DNA from: an uncultured Bacilli bacterium
Lineage (GTDB): Bacteria > Bacillota_I > Bacilli_A > RF39 > UBA660
Length of the DNA: 41,038 bases
Direction of reading: 5' to 3'
NCBI GenBank assembly: GCA_947585595.1
Contig: CANPXB010000013.1
Span: 1-41,038 of the forward strand
Every line of letters begins with the position of its first letter. Positions within the stretch are counted from its first letter, which is position 1. The notes beneath the pieces are model-generated. The model saw nothing but the letters and a program-made list of their open reading frames with translations, was not told the DNA's origin and made no database searches. The position numbers were made by a program, and so were the translations under genes. Positions 24,267 through 31,428 of this stretch are shown piece after piece.

Positions 24267-25460
24267 ATGGAAAAGTTAATAATGGTTAAATATGGGGAAT
24301 TATCAACTAAAAAAGCTAATATTAATTTATTCTTAAATCAATTAAAGAAGAATATTACTTTTGCTTTACGAGATATGGATGTTTTAATTAAGTTTGATAA
24401 AGGAAGAATGTTTATTACTTTAAATAAAGATAATTTTGATGAAGTAAGTGCTTCTTTAAAAAATGTTTTTGGGATTCATGAGTATGATATTGCTTATAAG
24501 TTACAAGATAAAGATTTTGATGAAATAAGTAAAGTAGTATTAGATTTAGTTAAAGGTAAAGAATTTAAAACTTTTAAGGTATTAACTAAAAGAAGTGATA
24601 AGACTTATCCAATAGAAAGTATGGAGTTTAGTCGTAAAATAGGTGGAGTTTTACTTAAGAATATCGATGATATTAAAGTAGATGTTCATAATCCAGAATT
24701 ACTTGTTAATATTGAAATAAGAATAGATGGTGTATATATTTATTTTAATAGTGAAAAGGGAATTGGTGGATATCCAGTAGGTGTTTTAGGTAAAGGATTA
24801 TTAATGCTTAGTGGAGGTATTGATTCCCCAGTAGCTGGTTATTTAGCTATTAAAAGAGGGGTTAAGTTAGAAGCTTTATATTTTGAAAGTCCACCACATA
24901 CAAGTTTAGAAGCTAAAAATAAAGTCTTAGAATTAGCACGTAAGTTAGCTTTATATAATAATGATATTAAAGTCCATATTATTAATTTTACAGAAATACA
25001 ACAAGCAATATTACAAAATTGTCCACATGAATATTTAATTACAATAATGCGAAGAATGATGTATCGTATTAGTGAAATAATAGCTAGAAATAATCGTGCT
25101 AAAGTAATAGTTAATGGTGAAAGTATTGGTCAAGTAGCTAGTCAGACTTTAACAAGTATGAATGTTATAAATGAAGTAGTTAGAATACCGGTTATAAGAC
25201 CAGTAGCTTGTTTTGATAAATTAGAAATAATTGATTTAGCGAAAAAGATTGATACTTATGAAACAAGTATTTTACCATTTGAAGATTGTTGTACGATATT
25301 TGTTCCTGATCATCCAGTTATAAATCCAGAATTTGAAAAAGCAAGAGAATACGAAAAATTAATACCTTATGAAGAAATGATATATAAAGCTATTAAAGGA
25401 CATGAAGTAATTAAAGTATCAGTTAAAGAAGAAAAAGAAGAGTTTGCAGATTTATTATAA
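24267..25460 (+). CDS. thiI: tRNA 4-thiouridine synthetase ThiI (no rhodanese domain)
   Basis: 397 aa. Makes s4U8 in tRNA and may feed sulfur to thiamine. Order: NFLD/ferredoxin-like and THUMP domains (residues ~1-165), then an adenylating PP-loop LSGGIDSPVAGY (181-192), with ESIGQVASQT later. The C-terminal rhodanese domain of enterobacterial ThiI is missing, as in Bacillus, so sulfur must come straight from a NifZ-type desulfurase; one is encoded just upstream. The C-terminus overlaps a long terminator stem. Confidence 0.97.
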   Translation: MEKLIMVKYGELSTKKANINLFLNQLKKNITFALRDMDVLIKFDKGRMFITLNKDNFDEVSASLKNVFGIHEYDIAYKLQDKDFDEISKVVLDLVKGKEFKTFKVLTKRSDKTYPIESMEFSRKIGGVLLKNIDDIKVDVHNPELLVNIEIRIDGVYIYFNSEKGIGGYPVGVLGKGLLMLSGGIDSPVAGYLAIKRGVKLEALYFESPPHTSLEAKNKVLELARKLALYNNDIKVHIINFTEIQQAILQNCPHEYLITIMRRMMYRISEIIARNNRAKVIVNGESIGQVASQTLTSMNVINEVVRIPVIRPVACFDKLEIIDLAKKIDTYETSILPFEDCCTIFVPDHPVINPEFEKAREYEKLIPYEEMIYKAIKGHEVIKVSVKEEKEEFADLL

Positions 25461-25478
25461 AACTTTTCTTTTTTTTAG
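25433..25478 (+). terminator. Intrinsic terminator overlapping the end of thiI
   Basis: A 13-bp stem (25433-25445/25460-25472, one G-T) with a 14-nt loop, then T's. The left arm lies in coding sequence and the TAA stop at the loop edge. Confidence 0.7.
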
Positions 25479-25486
25479 TTTTAGTA

Positions 25487-25492
25487 TATAAT
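25487..25492 (+). promoter_or_regulatory. -10 box of the zincin-like gene
   Basis: TATAAT preceded by the T-tract of the thiI terminator. No TG extension and no clear -35. Leader about 17 nt, with AGGGGG close to ATG. Confidence 0.5.
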
Positions 25493-25515
25493 ATGGAACG
25501 CTTAGGGGGATTATT

Positions 25516-26460
25516 ATGGATTATGAAATAGTTAATTTAGCTATTAAAGATATTATTTCGTTAGTTAATTATGCTAATAGAGATTATCGATATGATGAAG
25601 AAATAGCTTCTGAATTAGTTGTGGCTTTATTAGGATATTATTTAGTATTTGGTCCTCTTTTATTTAAACAAATAAATGAGTTATTAGAACAATTACATAT
25701 TCATCGTTATGATGAAGACAAAGATTATTTTTATACGATAGGAAAGATAAATGTACAAGCAGAAAAATTGGATGTATCACCAGTTATGATAGGTGAATAT
25801 ATTTATGGAGATCAAAAACAAGTTAAAGGTGTAATTCCGCATATTTTAATACCTAGAAATAATTCATTTACGGAAATAGATAATATGATACATGAGTTAT
25901 CACATGCCTTACAACTTACGAGTGCTAAAGTATTAAAGGAAGATGAAGAGGAATTTGTCTATCAACAAGGCTTTTCTAAAGTAACAATGGTTAAAGAAGA
26001 TAATTCAACTTTGATAGAAAATGGTGCTTTTTCCGAATTTATAACGGTATGTATAGAAAATAGAATTGTTAATGCTTTACTTAGTTTAGACTTAGATAAA
26101 GTAGATAGCAGTTTTATAAAAAGTATTTTAGGTGAATTTAAAAGATTAAAAGGATATAATGTATTAACTGATTCATATTCAACTTTTCAAGCTGTAGGTA
26201 AAGACTTAATGGATAATGATACCTTTTTTGGTTTAATAAAAAAATATTTTTATAGTAATGAATGCGAGATATTTGAAGAAGAATTTGATTCATATACAGA
26301 AGAAGTAAAATTAAAAAATCTTATGAGTTTAATTAGAAGTATAGATAATGATAATTTCTATAATATGATGTTAGCAATAGAAGCAATGAATAAGAAAATA
26401 AAATTGTTTAATAAAGCAACTAATTATGTACCAAGTAGTTCTTTAATATTAATAGTATAA
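25516..26460 (+). CDS. Putative zinc metallopeptidase-like protein (HELSH motif)
   Basis: 314 aa, no signal peptide or membrane span, so cytoplasmic. One HExxH motif, MIHELSHAL (His126-Glu127-His130), sits in a helix after a beta-hairpin-like segment (VIPHILIPRNNSF), the usual zincin arrangement. ENGAFSEF (168-175) could supply a third, glutamate, ligand as in gluzincins. I cannot place it in a family. The rest is acidic and helical. AGGGGG is upstream of ATG 25516. The next small gene follows 39 nt later with no terminator, so they may be cotranscribed. Confidence 0.75.
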   Translation: MDYEIVNLAIKDIISLVNYANRDYRYDEEIASELVVALLGYYLVFGPLLFKQINELLEQLHIHRYDEDKDYFYTIGKINVQAEKLDVSPVMIGEYIYGDQKQVKGVIPHILIPRNNSFTEIDNMIHELSHALQLTSAKVLKEDEEEFVYQQGFSKVTMVKEDNSTLIENGAFSEFITVCIENRIVNALLSLDLDKVDSSFIKSILGEFKRLKGYNVLTDSYSTFQAVGKDLMDNDTFFGLIKKYFYSNECEIFEEEFDSYTEEVKLKNLMSLIRSIDNDNFYNMMLAIEAMNKKIKLFNKATNYVPSSSLILIV

Positions 26461-26499
26461 AAAAAATAAAAAAGTTAATAATAGTAATAGGTGATATTA

Positions 26500-26679
26500 A
26501 TGCGTAGAAGAAGTTTTGATTACTATTATAAAACTTGTGATTTAGAAAAGATGAGTTCTTTAGATAAAAAGAGATATGAAATACTTAATGAATTTGGTTA
26601 TAATATAGATTCTAATAAAAAAAGAATTGATGATTTAGAAATGAAAATTAAAAGACATAGAAATTCAGAAAGTCGATAA
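26500..26679 (+). CDS. Small basic hypothetical protein
   Basis: 59 aa, rich in Arg/Lys/Asp/Glu, with a likely C-terminal coiled helix (KKRIDDLEMKIKRH). ATG 26500 has AGGTGA (26488-26493) correctly spaced; GTG 26491 would start on the ribosome site. No membrane segment or known motif. It lies between the zincin-like gene and the terminator at 26691, which supports it as a real last gene of that unit. Confidence 0.7.
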   Translation: MRRRSFDYYYKTCDLEKMSSLDKKRYEILNEFGYNIDSNKKRIDDLEMKIKRHRNSESR

Positions 26680-26690
26680 TTTATAGTTAT

Positions 26691-26719
26691 AAAAAGATAG
26701 ATATTCTGTCTTTTTTTTT
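26691..26719 (+). terminator. Intrinsic terminator before ackA
   Basis: An 11-bp stem AAAAAGATAGA/TCTGTCTTTTT (26691-26701/26705-26715) with a 3-nt loop and a long T-run. Confidence 0.85.
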
Positions 26720-26720
26720 G

Positions 26721-26726
26721 TATAAT
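26721..26726 (+). promoter_or_regulatory. -10 box of ackA
   Basis: TATAAT directly after TTTTTTTTTG of the terminator. TG is adjacent rather than one base away. The predicted start is near 26733, giving a leader of ~14 nt that begins at GAGGTGG. Confidence 0.65.
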
Positions 26727-26746
26727 AAGCATGAGGTGGAAAAAAT

Positions 26747-27946
26747 ATGAAGTTTTTATGTGTAAATGCTGGTAGTTCTTCATTAAAGTTTCAATTAATG
26801 GAAATGCCAGAAGAAAAAGTTGTGATAAGTGGTTATATTGAAAAAATTGGTTCACAAGATAGTTTTTGGAATACAAAAGTAAATGGCGAAAAAATCAGAG
26901 GAGAAAGATTTATTCCTGATCATACAGAAGCTGTTAAAGTATTAGTTGAAGAGTTATTAAAATATAAAGCAGTTGAAAGTATGGAAGAAATTAAAGGTAT
27001 TGGTCATAGAGTATTACATGGTGGTGAAATGTATGCTGATTCAGTATTAATTACGGATGAAGTTATTAAGAATATTGAGTCTTTAACTAAGTTAGGACCT
27101 CTACATATTCCTGGTAATTTAGCGGGTATTAATGCAATGAAAGAAGCTTTACCTAATACACCAATGGTTGCCGTATTTGATACAGCATTCCATCAAACAA
27201 TGCCTGAATTAAGTTATATATATCCAGTACCATATGAATGGTATGAAAAATATGGGGTTCGTAAATATGGATTCCATGGTACTAGTCATAAATATATTAC
27301 TGGTAAGATGCAAGAAATGTTAGGTAAGAAAGATGTTAACTTAATTATTTGTCATATTGGTAGTGGTAGTAGTATTTGTTGTGTTAAAGATGGTAAGTCT
27401 TATGATACTACAATGGGTTTAACACCACTTGATGGTTTAATGATGGGTACTCGTAGTGGTGCTATTGATCCGTCAATTATTGAATATGTATGTAAAGAAT
27501 CTGGTATGGATGTATCAGAAGTTACTAATATCTTAAATAAGAAGAGTGGTTTACTAGGTGTTAGTGTTAAGTATGCTGATCACCGTGATGTCGAAAAAGG
27601 TATGGAAAATGGTGAACACTTATCATTCTTAGCTAATGATTTATATATTGAAAGAGTAGTAAATTATATAGCACAATATTTTGTTAAATTAGAAGGTAAA
27701 GTAGATGCAATTGTCTTTACGGCTGGTTTAGGAGAAAATGCTCGTGAATTTAGAGAAGCTATTTTAACTAAATTAAGTTGTTTAGGTATTAAAGTAGATA
27801 AAGAAGCTAATATGGGAATTGCTTCATACTGTGATAAACATGAAGGTAAAATTAGTACTGATGACTCTAGTGTAGATGTATATGTCTTACCTACTAATGA
27901 AGAATTAATGATTATTAAAGATACTTATGATATTGTAAATAAATAA
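26747..27946 (+). CDS. ackA: Acetate kinase
   Basis: 399 aa. Acetyl phosphate + ADP to acetate + ATP, a fermentation ATP source. Family stretches seen: MKFLCVNAGSSSLKFQL, GHRVLHGG, FDTAFHQTMP, KYGFHGTSHKY, IGSGSSICCV, TMGLTPLDGLMMGTRSG and FTAGLGENA. Length and motifs are standard. GAGGTGG lies 7 nt before ATG. It is followed at 20 nt by a DHH phosphoesterase gene with no terminator between, so the two form an operon. The usual partner pta is not in the window. Confidence 0.98.
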   Translation: MKFLCVNAGSSSLKFQLMEMPEEKVVISGYIEKIGSQDSFWNTKVNGEKIRGERFIPDHTEAVKVLVEELLKYKAVESMEEIKGIGHRVLHGGEMYADSVLITDEVIKNIESLTKLGPLHIPGNLAGINAMKEALPNTPMVAVFDTAFHQTMPELSYIYPVPYEWYEKYGVRKYGFHGTSHKYITGKMQEMLGKKDVNLIICHIGSGSSICCVKDGKSYDTTMGLTPLDGLMMGTRSGAIDPSIIEYVCKESGMDVSEVTNILNKKSGLLGVSVKYADHRDVEKGMENGEHLSFLANDLYIERVVNYIAQYFVKLEGKVDAIVFTAGLGENAREFREAILTKLSCLGIKVDKEANMGIASYCDKHEGKISTDDSSVDVYVLPTNEELMIIKDTYDIVNK

Positions 27947-27965
27947 GAGAAAGAGGGATGGACTA

Positions 27966-28946
27966 ATGATGATGAAATTAGAAATAAAAAGAATTCTAAG
28001 AAAAATAAAACAATATAATACAATTGTTATTGCTAGACATATTAGTCCAGATCCTGATGCGATAGCTAGTCAAATTGCTTTGAGGGATGCCATAAAATTA
28101 ACTTATCCTAAAAAAGAAGTATATGCGGTTGGAACAATGGTATCTAAATTTAAATATTATGGTTATTTAGATAAGATTGATGAAACTAAACTTAATGGGG
28201 ATGCTTTATTAATAGCTTTAGATGTTCCTAATAAATCAAGAATAGATGGAGTAGATAAATCAGCATTTAAAGAAATACTTAAAATAGATCACCATCCTTC
28301 AGAAGAAGATTTTGGCGAATGTGATTGGGTTGATGAATCATCTTCTAGCACTTGTCAAATGATTATTGAATTGATATTAGAATCTGGAATGAAGTTAGAT
28401 CGTAAGATAGCTGAAAATTTATATTTAGGTGTGGTATCTGATAGTGATCGCTTCTTAATAAGTTATACAACTGCTAAGACATTTGATTTAGTATCTAAAT
28501 TAATTAAAAAGACGCAAATTGATTTTACAAAGTTATATGCTTATTTATATGAAAGACCATATGATGAAATTAAGTTCCATGGTTATATATCAGAAAATTT
28601 AGAAATAACCGAGAATGGTTTTGCCCATTTATATATATCACCAGAAGTATTAAAGAAATATAATGTTGATCCTTCAACACCTTCAAATATGATAAATGAT
28701 TTTAGTAATATTAAAGATGTTTATGTATGGACATTTGTGACATATGATGAAAAAAATGATATTTATAAAGTAAATATTAGAAGTAAAGGACCAGTTATTA
28801 ATGATACAGCAGCAATGTATGGTGGTGGTGGTCATAAATATGCTTCAGGTGTTAGAACTAGTAAAAAAGAAGATATAGATAAGTTATTAAAAGCATTAGA
28901 TGAAGATTGTAAAAAGTATAAAGAAGAAATTAAAGATAATGTTTAA
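27966..28946 (+). CDS. DHH/DHHA1 phosphoesterase (NrnA-like)
   Basis: 326 aa. Manganese-dependent phosphodiesterase of the NrnA/YtqI group, which degrades nanoRNA, pAp or linear cyclic-dinucleotide products. Metal ligands: His25 and Asp29/Asp31 in ARHISPDPDAIAS (usually DGDAIGS), Asp86 in IALDVP, and the DHH triad Asp108-His109-His110. The C-terminal DHHA1 motif is YGGGGHKYASG. ATG 27966 follows AGAGGG; two further Met codons follow directly. Second gene of the ackA operon, ended by the terminator at 28950. Confidence 0.92.
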   Translation: MMMKLEIKRILRKIKQYNTIVIARHISPDPDAIASQIALRDAIKLTYPKKEVYAVGTMVSKFKYYGYLDKIDETKLNGDALLIALDVPNKSRIDGVDKSAFKEILKIDHHPSEEDFGECDWVDESSSSTCQMIIELILESGMKLDRKIAENLYLGVVSDSDRFLISYTTAKTFDLVSKLIKKTQIDFTKLYAYLYERPYDEIKFHGYISENLEITENGFAHLYISPEVLKKYNVDPSTPSNMINDFSNIKDVYVWTFVTYDEKNDIYKVNIRSKGPVINDTAAMYGGGGHKYASGVRTSKKEDIDKLLKALDEDCKKYKEEIKDNV

Positions 28947-28949
28947 GGG

Positions 28950-28972
28950 AGTACACAAAAGTGTACTTTTTT
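28950..28972 (+). terminator. Intrinsic terminator of the ackA-DHH operon
   Basis: A perfect 7-bp stem AGTACAC/GTGTACT with an AAAA loop and six T. Confidence 0.9.
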
Positions 28973-29046
28973 GAACTAAGTAAAATTTGAATAAAATAAA
29001 GAAATATGTTACTTTATAAAGCATAAAGAAATTAATGAGGGGTATT

Positions 29047-29148
29047 ATGAAGAAAATTATTATTATCGTTATTTTAGTTATTTTAATTGCTATTTGTTCA
29101 GAAATAGATGATGGTTTGACATTATTAGATAGAATTATGAAAAAATAA
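29047..29148 (+). CDS. 33-aa single-span membrane micropeptide
   Basis: 33 aa: basic MKK start, a hydrophobic core of Ile/Val/Leu (residues 4-17), then an amphipathic tail ending DRIMKK. GAGGGG (29037-29042) is optimally placed before ATG 29047, and a terminator (29131-29158) overlaps its last codons exactly as for other genes here, so it is an independent transcription unit. The promoter is less clear; TTGAAT (28987-28992) lies 17 nt before TACTTT. I do not recognise a family. It could be a toxin-like or regulatory membrane peptide, but nothing shows an antisense partner. Confidence 0.7.
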   Translation: MKKIIIIVILVILIAICSEIDDGLTLLDRIMKK

Positions 29149-29158
29149 TTCTATTTTT
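29131..29158 (+). terminator. Intrinsic terminator of the 33-aa micropeptide gene
   Basis: A perfect 8-bp stem AGAATTAT/ATAATTCT (29131-29138/29145-29152) with a 6-nt loop and ATTTTT. The TAA stop is in the right arm. Confidence 0.7.
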
Positions 29159-29173
29159 ATGAAACAATTGTTC

Positions 29174-29202
29174 TTGTTTAATTAATTAATATTTGTTATA
29201 AT
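29174..29202 (+). promoter_or_regulatory. recX promoter
   Basis: TTGTTT (29174-29179), 17 nt, TATAAT (29197-29202) with TGT extending the -10. Leader about 14 nt, starting at AAGGTGAT. Confidence 0.82.
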
Positions 29203-29222
29203 ATTTCTTACAAGGTGATAAG

Positions 29223-29984
29223 ATGGAGATTTTAAAGTATACAAAGTTAAAAGATAATCGTTATGAAGTATTAATAGATGGAATAAAAGTTAAACTATAT
29301 GATGATGTAATAGTTAAATATGAATTATTACGTATGAAAGAGATAGATGACGAGTTATTTGCGGAAATAACAAAGTATAACGATAAACTAGATGCTTATT
29401 ATAAATCTTTAAAATATATAACCAAGAAATTACGTACAGAAAAAGAGATAGAGGAATATTTAAAAAAGGATTATACAAAGAAGACGATTGATGAAACAAT
29501 CGATAGATTAAAAGAGAATGGATATTTAAATAAAGAATTGTATTTAAAATGTTATTTAGATGATCAAGTTAATTTAAGTAGTATTGGACCAAATAAAATT
29601 AAAGATAATTTAATTAAATTGGGATTTAAAGAAGAGGAAATTAAGGATAAGATAGATAGTATTAGTGATGATGTTTGGTTAAATAAGATTAGAAAAAATG
29701 TTAAGAAAATGATTAATAACAATAGAACTTTAAGTAGTAATAAATTAAAAGAAAAGATATTATACAATTTAAGTTTAATGGGTTTTTATAAATGGATGAT
29801 TGAAGAAGTTATTAATGAAAGTGAATTTAAAAATACGGATAATATATTAAAAAAAGAATATGAAAAAGCTAGAATTAAGTTAAGTAAGAAGTATGAAGGT
29901 TATGAACTTGAAAATAAAATATTAGCTAAATTAGTGGCTAAAGGATTTTATTATGAAGATGTAAAAAGAATTTTGAACAAATAA
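29223..29984 (+). CDS. recX: Regulatory protein RecX
   Basis: 253 aa. Modulates RecA filaments. The three-helix RecX repeats are visible: a first unit ALKYITKKLRTEKEIEEYLKK-like (residues ~60-82), then DETIDRLKENGYLNKELYLKCYL (~90-112), then IGPNKIKDNLIKLGFKEEEI and further copies to the C-terminus (ILAKLVAKGFYYEDVKRIL). It has a Bacillus-like N-terminal extension. It is not next to recA, unlike in many bacteria. Monocistronic; convergent with prsA. Confidence 0.88.
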   Translation: MEILKYTKLKDNRYEVLIDGIKVKLYDDVIVKYELLRMKEIDDELFAEITKYNDKLDAYYKSLKYITKKLRTEKEIEEYLKKDYTKKTIDETIDRLKENGYLNKELYLKCYLDDQVNLSSIGPNKIKDNLIKLGFKEEEIKDKIDSISDDVWLNKIRKNVKKMINNNRTLSSNKLKEKILYNLSLMGFYKWMIEEVINESEFKNTDNILKKEYEKARIKLSKKYEGYELENKILAKLVAKGFYYEDVKRILNK

Positions 29985-30018
29985 AAAGGAACTATTTTTT
30001 TAGTTCCTATTTTTATTT
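29983..30018. terminator. Bidirectional terminator between recX and prsA
   Basis: A perfect 8-bp stem AGGAACTA/TAGTTCCT (29987-29994/30001-30008) with a T6 loop. AAAAA precedes it and TTTTT follows, so it serves both convergent genes. Confidence 0.85.
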
Positions 30019-30019
30019 A

Positions 30020-31051
30020 TTATTTTGCTTCAGCAGCTTCTTTATCAGCATTTTGTAATTCAGTTAATTGATTTTGAATATATGTAGCATATTGAGCTTG
30101 TAATTCATCATCAACAATTTCGAAGTCATTATCTTTTCTTAATTTTTGTAAAGCTTCAATTTGAGCAACTGAATGAGTACTAATATATTCGCTAGCTAAT
30201 TCAGTAAGAATTGTATCTCTAACTTCATCTAAAGAAGCTTTTTCTTTAGTTTCAGTTCTTAAGATTACATGATAACCAATTTCAGTTTCAATGACATCTT
30301 TTGAATATTCACCATCTTTTAATTTATAAGCAGCAGTAACTAATTCATCATATTCATCTGATAAAGTATCGGTATTGATAGTACCTAATGAACCACCTTT
30401 ATCTTTATTAGTTTCGTCCATTGAATATTGTTTAGCTAATTCAGCAAACTTAGTAGCAACATTTTTACTATCAGTTTTCTTTAATTCAGCAATAACAGAA
30501 TTAATTTTGTCTTTAGCTTCTTTTTCAGCAGCTTCTTTTTCTTCATCGGTCATATCATCAGTAACATTTGGTGTAATTAAAATATGACTTACAACTATAT
30601 CTGGTTTAATTTCTTTTTCGTAATATTCTTTTACTTCTTTATCTTTTATTTGATCTTTGCAGTAATCTTCAACAGCTAAGTTTCTTAAATAGTTAAGATA
30701 TAAGTAAGCTTTAACATCATCAATTGATGTAAATCCTTGAGATTGAAGATAACTTTCTAGATTATCACCATAATATTGTTCTAAGGTTTGAATTGTAGTA
30801 TCAGCACTTGTATTTGCTTCTTCTGCCTTATCACTATATTTTTCATCTAATATTTTTTTATCAACCAAATCTAGTAAATTTTGAAGGGCATAAGTGTTTT
30901 TCATACTATCGTAAAGTTCATTGACACTTATTTTTTGTCCATCTTTTAATGTAACAACTGCTTCATCGCCATTAGATAATTTTGGTATTTTACTTCCACA
31001 CCCTGAAATTAATAATACACAAAGGGCTAGCACAATAATTTTCTTTTTCAT
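30020..31051 (-). CDS. prsA: PrsA-like foldase lipoprotein (parvulin PPIase)
   Basis: 343 aa. Membrane-anchored extracellular chaperone that folds secreted proteins. Lipobox LISGC puts the lipidated Cys at residue 18. An N-terminal helical foldase region is followed by a parvulin domain (VVSHILITPN... FAELAKQYSMDETNKDKGGSLG... GYHVILR), then an acidic, Ala-rich C-terminal helix. ATG 31051 has AAGGAGG five nt upstream; the 22 codons before it are leader sequence. With many secreted and membrane proteins in this window, it is a likely general export factor. Confidence 0.95.
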   Translation of the reverse strand: MKKKIIVLALCVLLISGCGSKIPKLSNGDEAVVTLKDGQKISVNELYDSMKNTYALQNLLDLVDKKILDEKYSDKAEEANTSADTTIQTLEQYYGDNLESYLQSQGFTSIDDVKAYLYLNYLRNLAVEDYCKDQIKDKEVKEYYEKEIKPDIVVSHILITPNVTDDMTDEEKEAAEKEAKDKINSVIAELKKTDSKNVATKFAELAKQYSMDETNKDKGGSLGTINTDTLSDEYDELVTAAYKLKDGEYSKDVIETEIGYHVILRTETKEKASLDEVRDTILTELASEYISTHSVAQIEALQKLRKDNDFEIVDDELQAQYATYIQNQLTELQNADKEAAEAK

Positions 31052-31075
31052 GTTTTCCTCCTTAATACAACTATT

Positions 31076-31104
31076 ATTATAGCAATCAATATTGTAAAAA
31101 ACAA
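31076..31104 (-). promoter_or_regulatory. prsA promoter
   Basis: On the minus strand: TTGTTT (31104-31099), 17 nt, TATAAT (31081-31076) with TGC extending the -10. It is divergent from the micropeptide promoter at 31113-31142. Confidence 0.82.
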
Positions 31105-31112
31105 GAATAACA

Positions 31113-31142
31113 TTCACATAAATAGAATATTAACCATAGAAT
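31113..31142 (+). promoter_or_regulatory. Possible promoter of the YjcZ-like micropeptide gene
   Basis: TTCACA (31113-31118), 18 nt, TAGAAT (31137-31142). Moderate match. The leader to ATG 31176 would be about 27 nt. The prsA and micropeptide promoters are divergent and within 10 nt. Confidence 0.5.
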
Positions 31143-31175
31143 ATTAGTGAAAAAACAAATAAAGGAGGATGGTTT

Positions 31176-31265
31176 ATGAACAATTGTGGAAATAACGCTT
31201 TAGGTCCTGCAATTATCTTAGTATTATTTATTCTATTAATTATTATAGTAGGAGCTTATATTTAG
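31176..31265 (+). CDS. 29-aa membrane micropeptide resembling YjcZ/SscA proteins
   Basis: 29 aa: polar start MNNCGNNALG, then the hydrophobic helix PAIILVLFILLIIIVGAYI. The core 'A-I/L-I-V-L-F-I-L-L-I-I-V-G' is what I know from the tiny YjcZ/SscA sporulation-associated proteins of Bacillaceae (typically GGFALIVVLFILLIIVG). A near-perfect AAAGGAGG lies 7 nt before ATG, among the best ribosome sites in the window, so high expression is expected. It lies divergently from prsA. The family call rests on pattern memory and is not computed. Confidence 0.75.
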   Translation: MNNCGNNALGPAIILVLFILLIIIVGAYI

Positions 31266-31366
31266 TTTTTTTAAGAAAAAGGGTAAATATGTTAACAGTT
31301 CATTACTAATAATTATATTATATATTTTAGTAGGTATTATACTATGCAACTTTATTTTTTGTTAAT

Positions 31367-31395
31367 AAAGGGAGGAAATACCTCTTTTTCTTTTT
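31367..31395 (+). terminator. Intrinsic terminator upstream of ftsK
   Basis: A stem AAAGGGAGG/CCTCTTTTT (31367-31375/31381-31389, two G-T) with a 5-nt loop and T-tract. It probably ends the micropeptide transcript. The ~100 nt between 31266 and 31366 hold no gene I can support. Confidence 0.8.
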
Positions 31396-31402
31396 AATTT
31401 TA

Positions 31403-31411
31403 TGGTATAAT
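31403..31411 (+). promoter_or_regulatory. Extended -10 promoter of ftsK
   Basis: TGGTATAAT right after the terminator T-tract. The predicted start is ~31418, giving an ~11-nt leader that begins at GGTGA. Confidence 0.78.
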
Positions 31412-31428
31412 GATAATGGTGATAGAGT

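Noticed and set aside
30375-30587. 70-codon plus-strand ORF inside prsA
   Set aside because: Antisense shadow of a well-supported foldase gene; no ribosome site or promoter.
31052-31117. Upstream 22-codon extension of prsA
   Set aside because: The extension contains the promoter -10 and the AAGGAGG; the signal peptide with lipobox starts at the later ATG (31051).
31266-31366. Possible further small ORFs or an RNA between the micropeptide and ftsK
   Set aside because: Only ORFs of 6-17 codons with weak ribosome sites; a TATACT at ~31338 exists, but the resulting transcript would be about 45 nt long.
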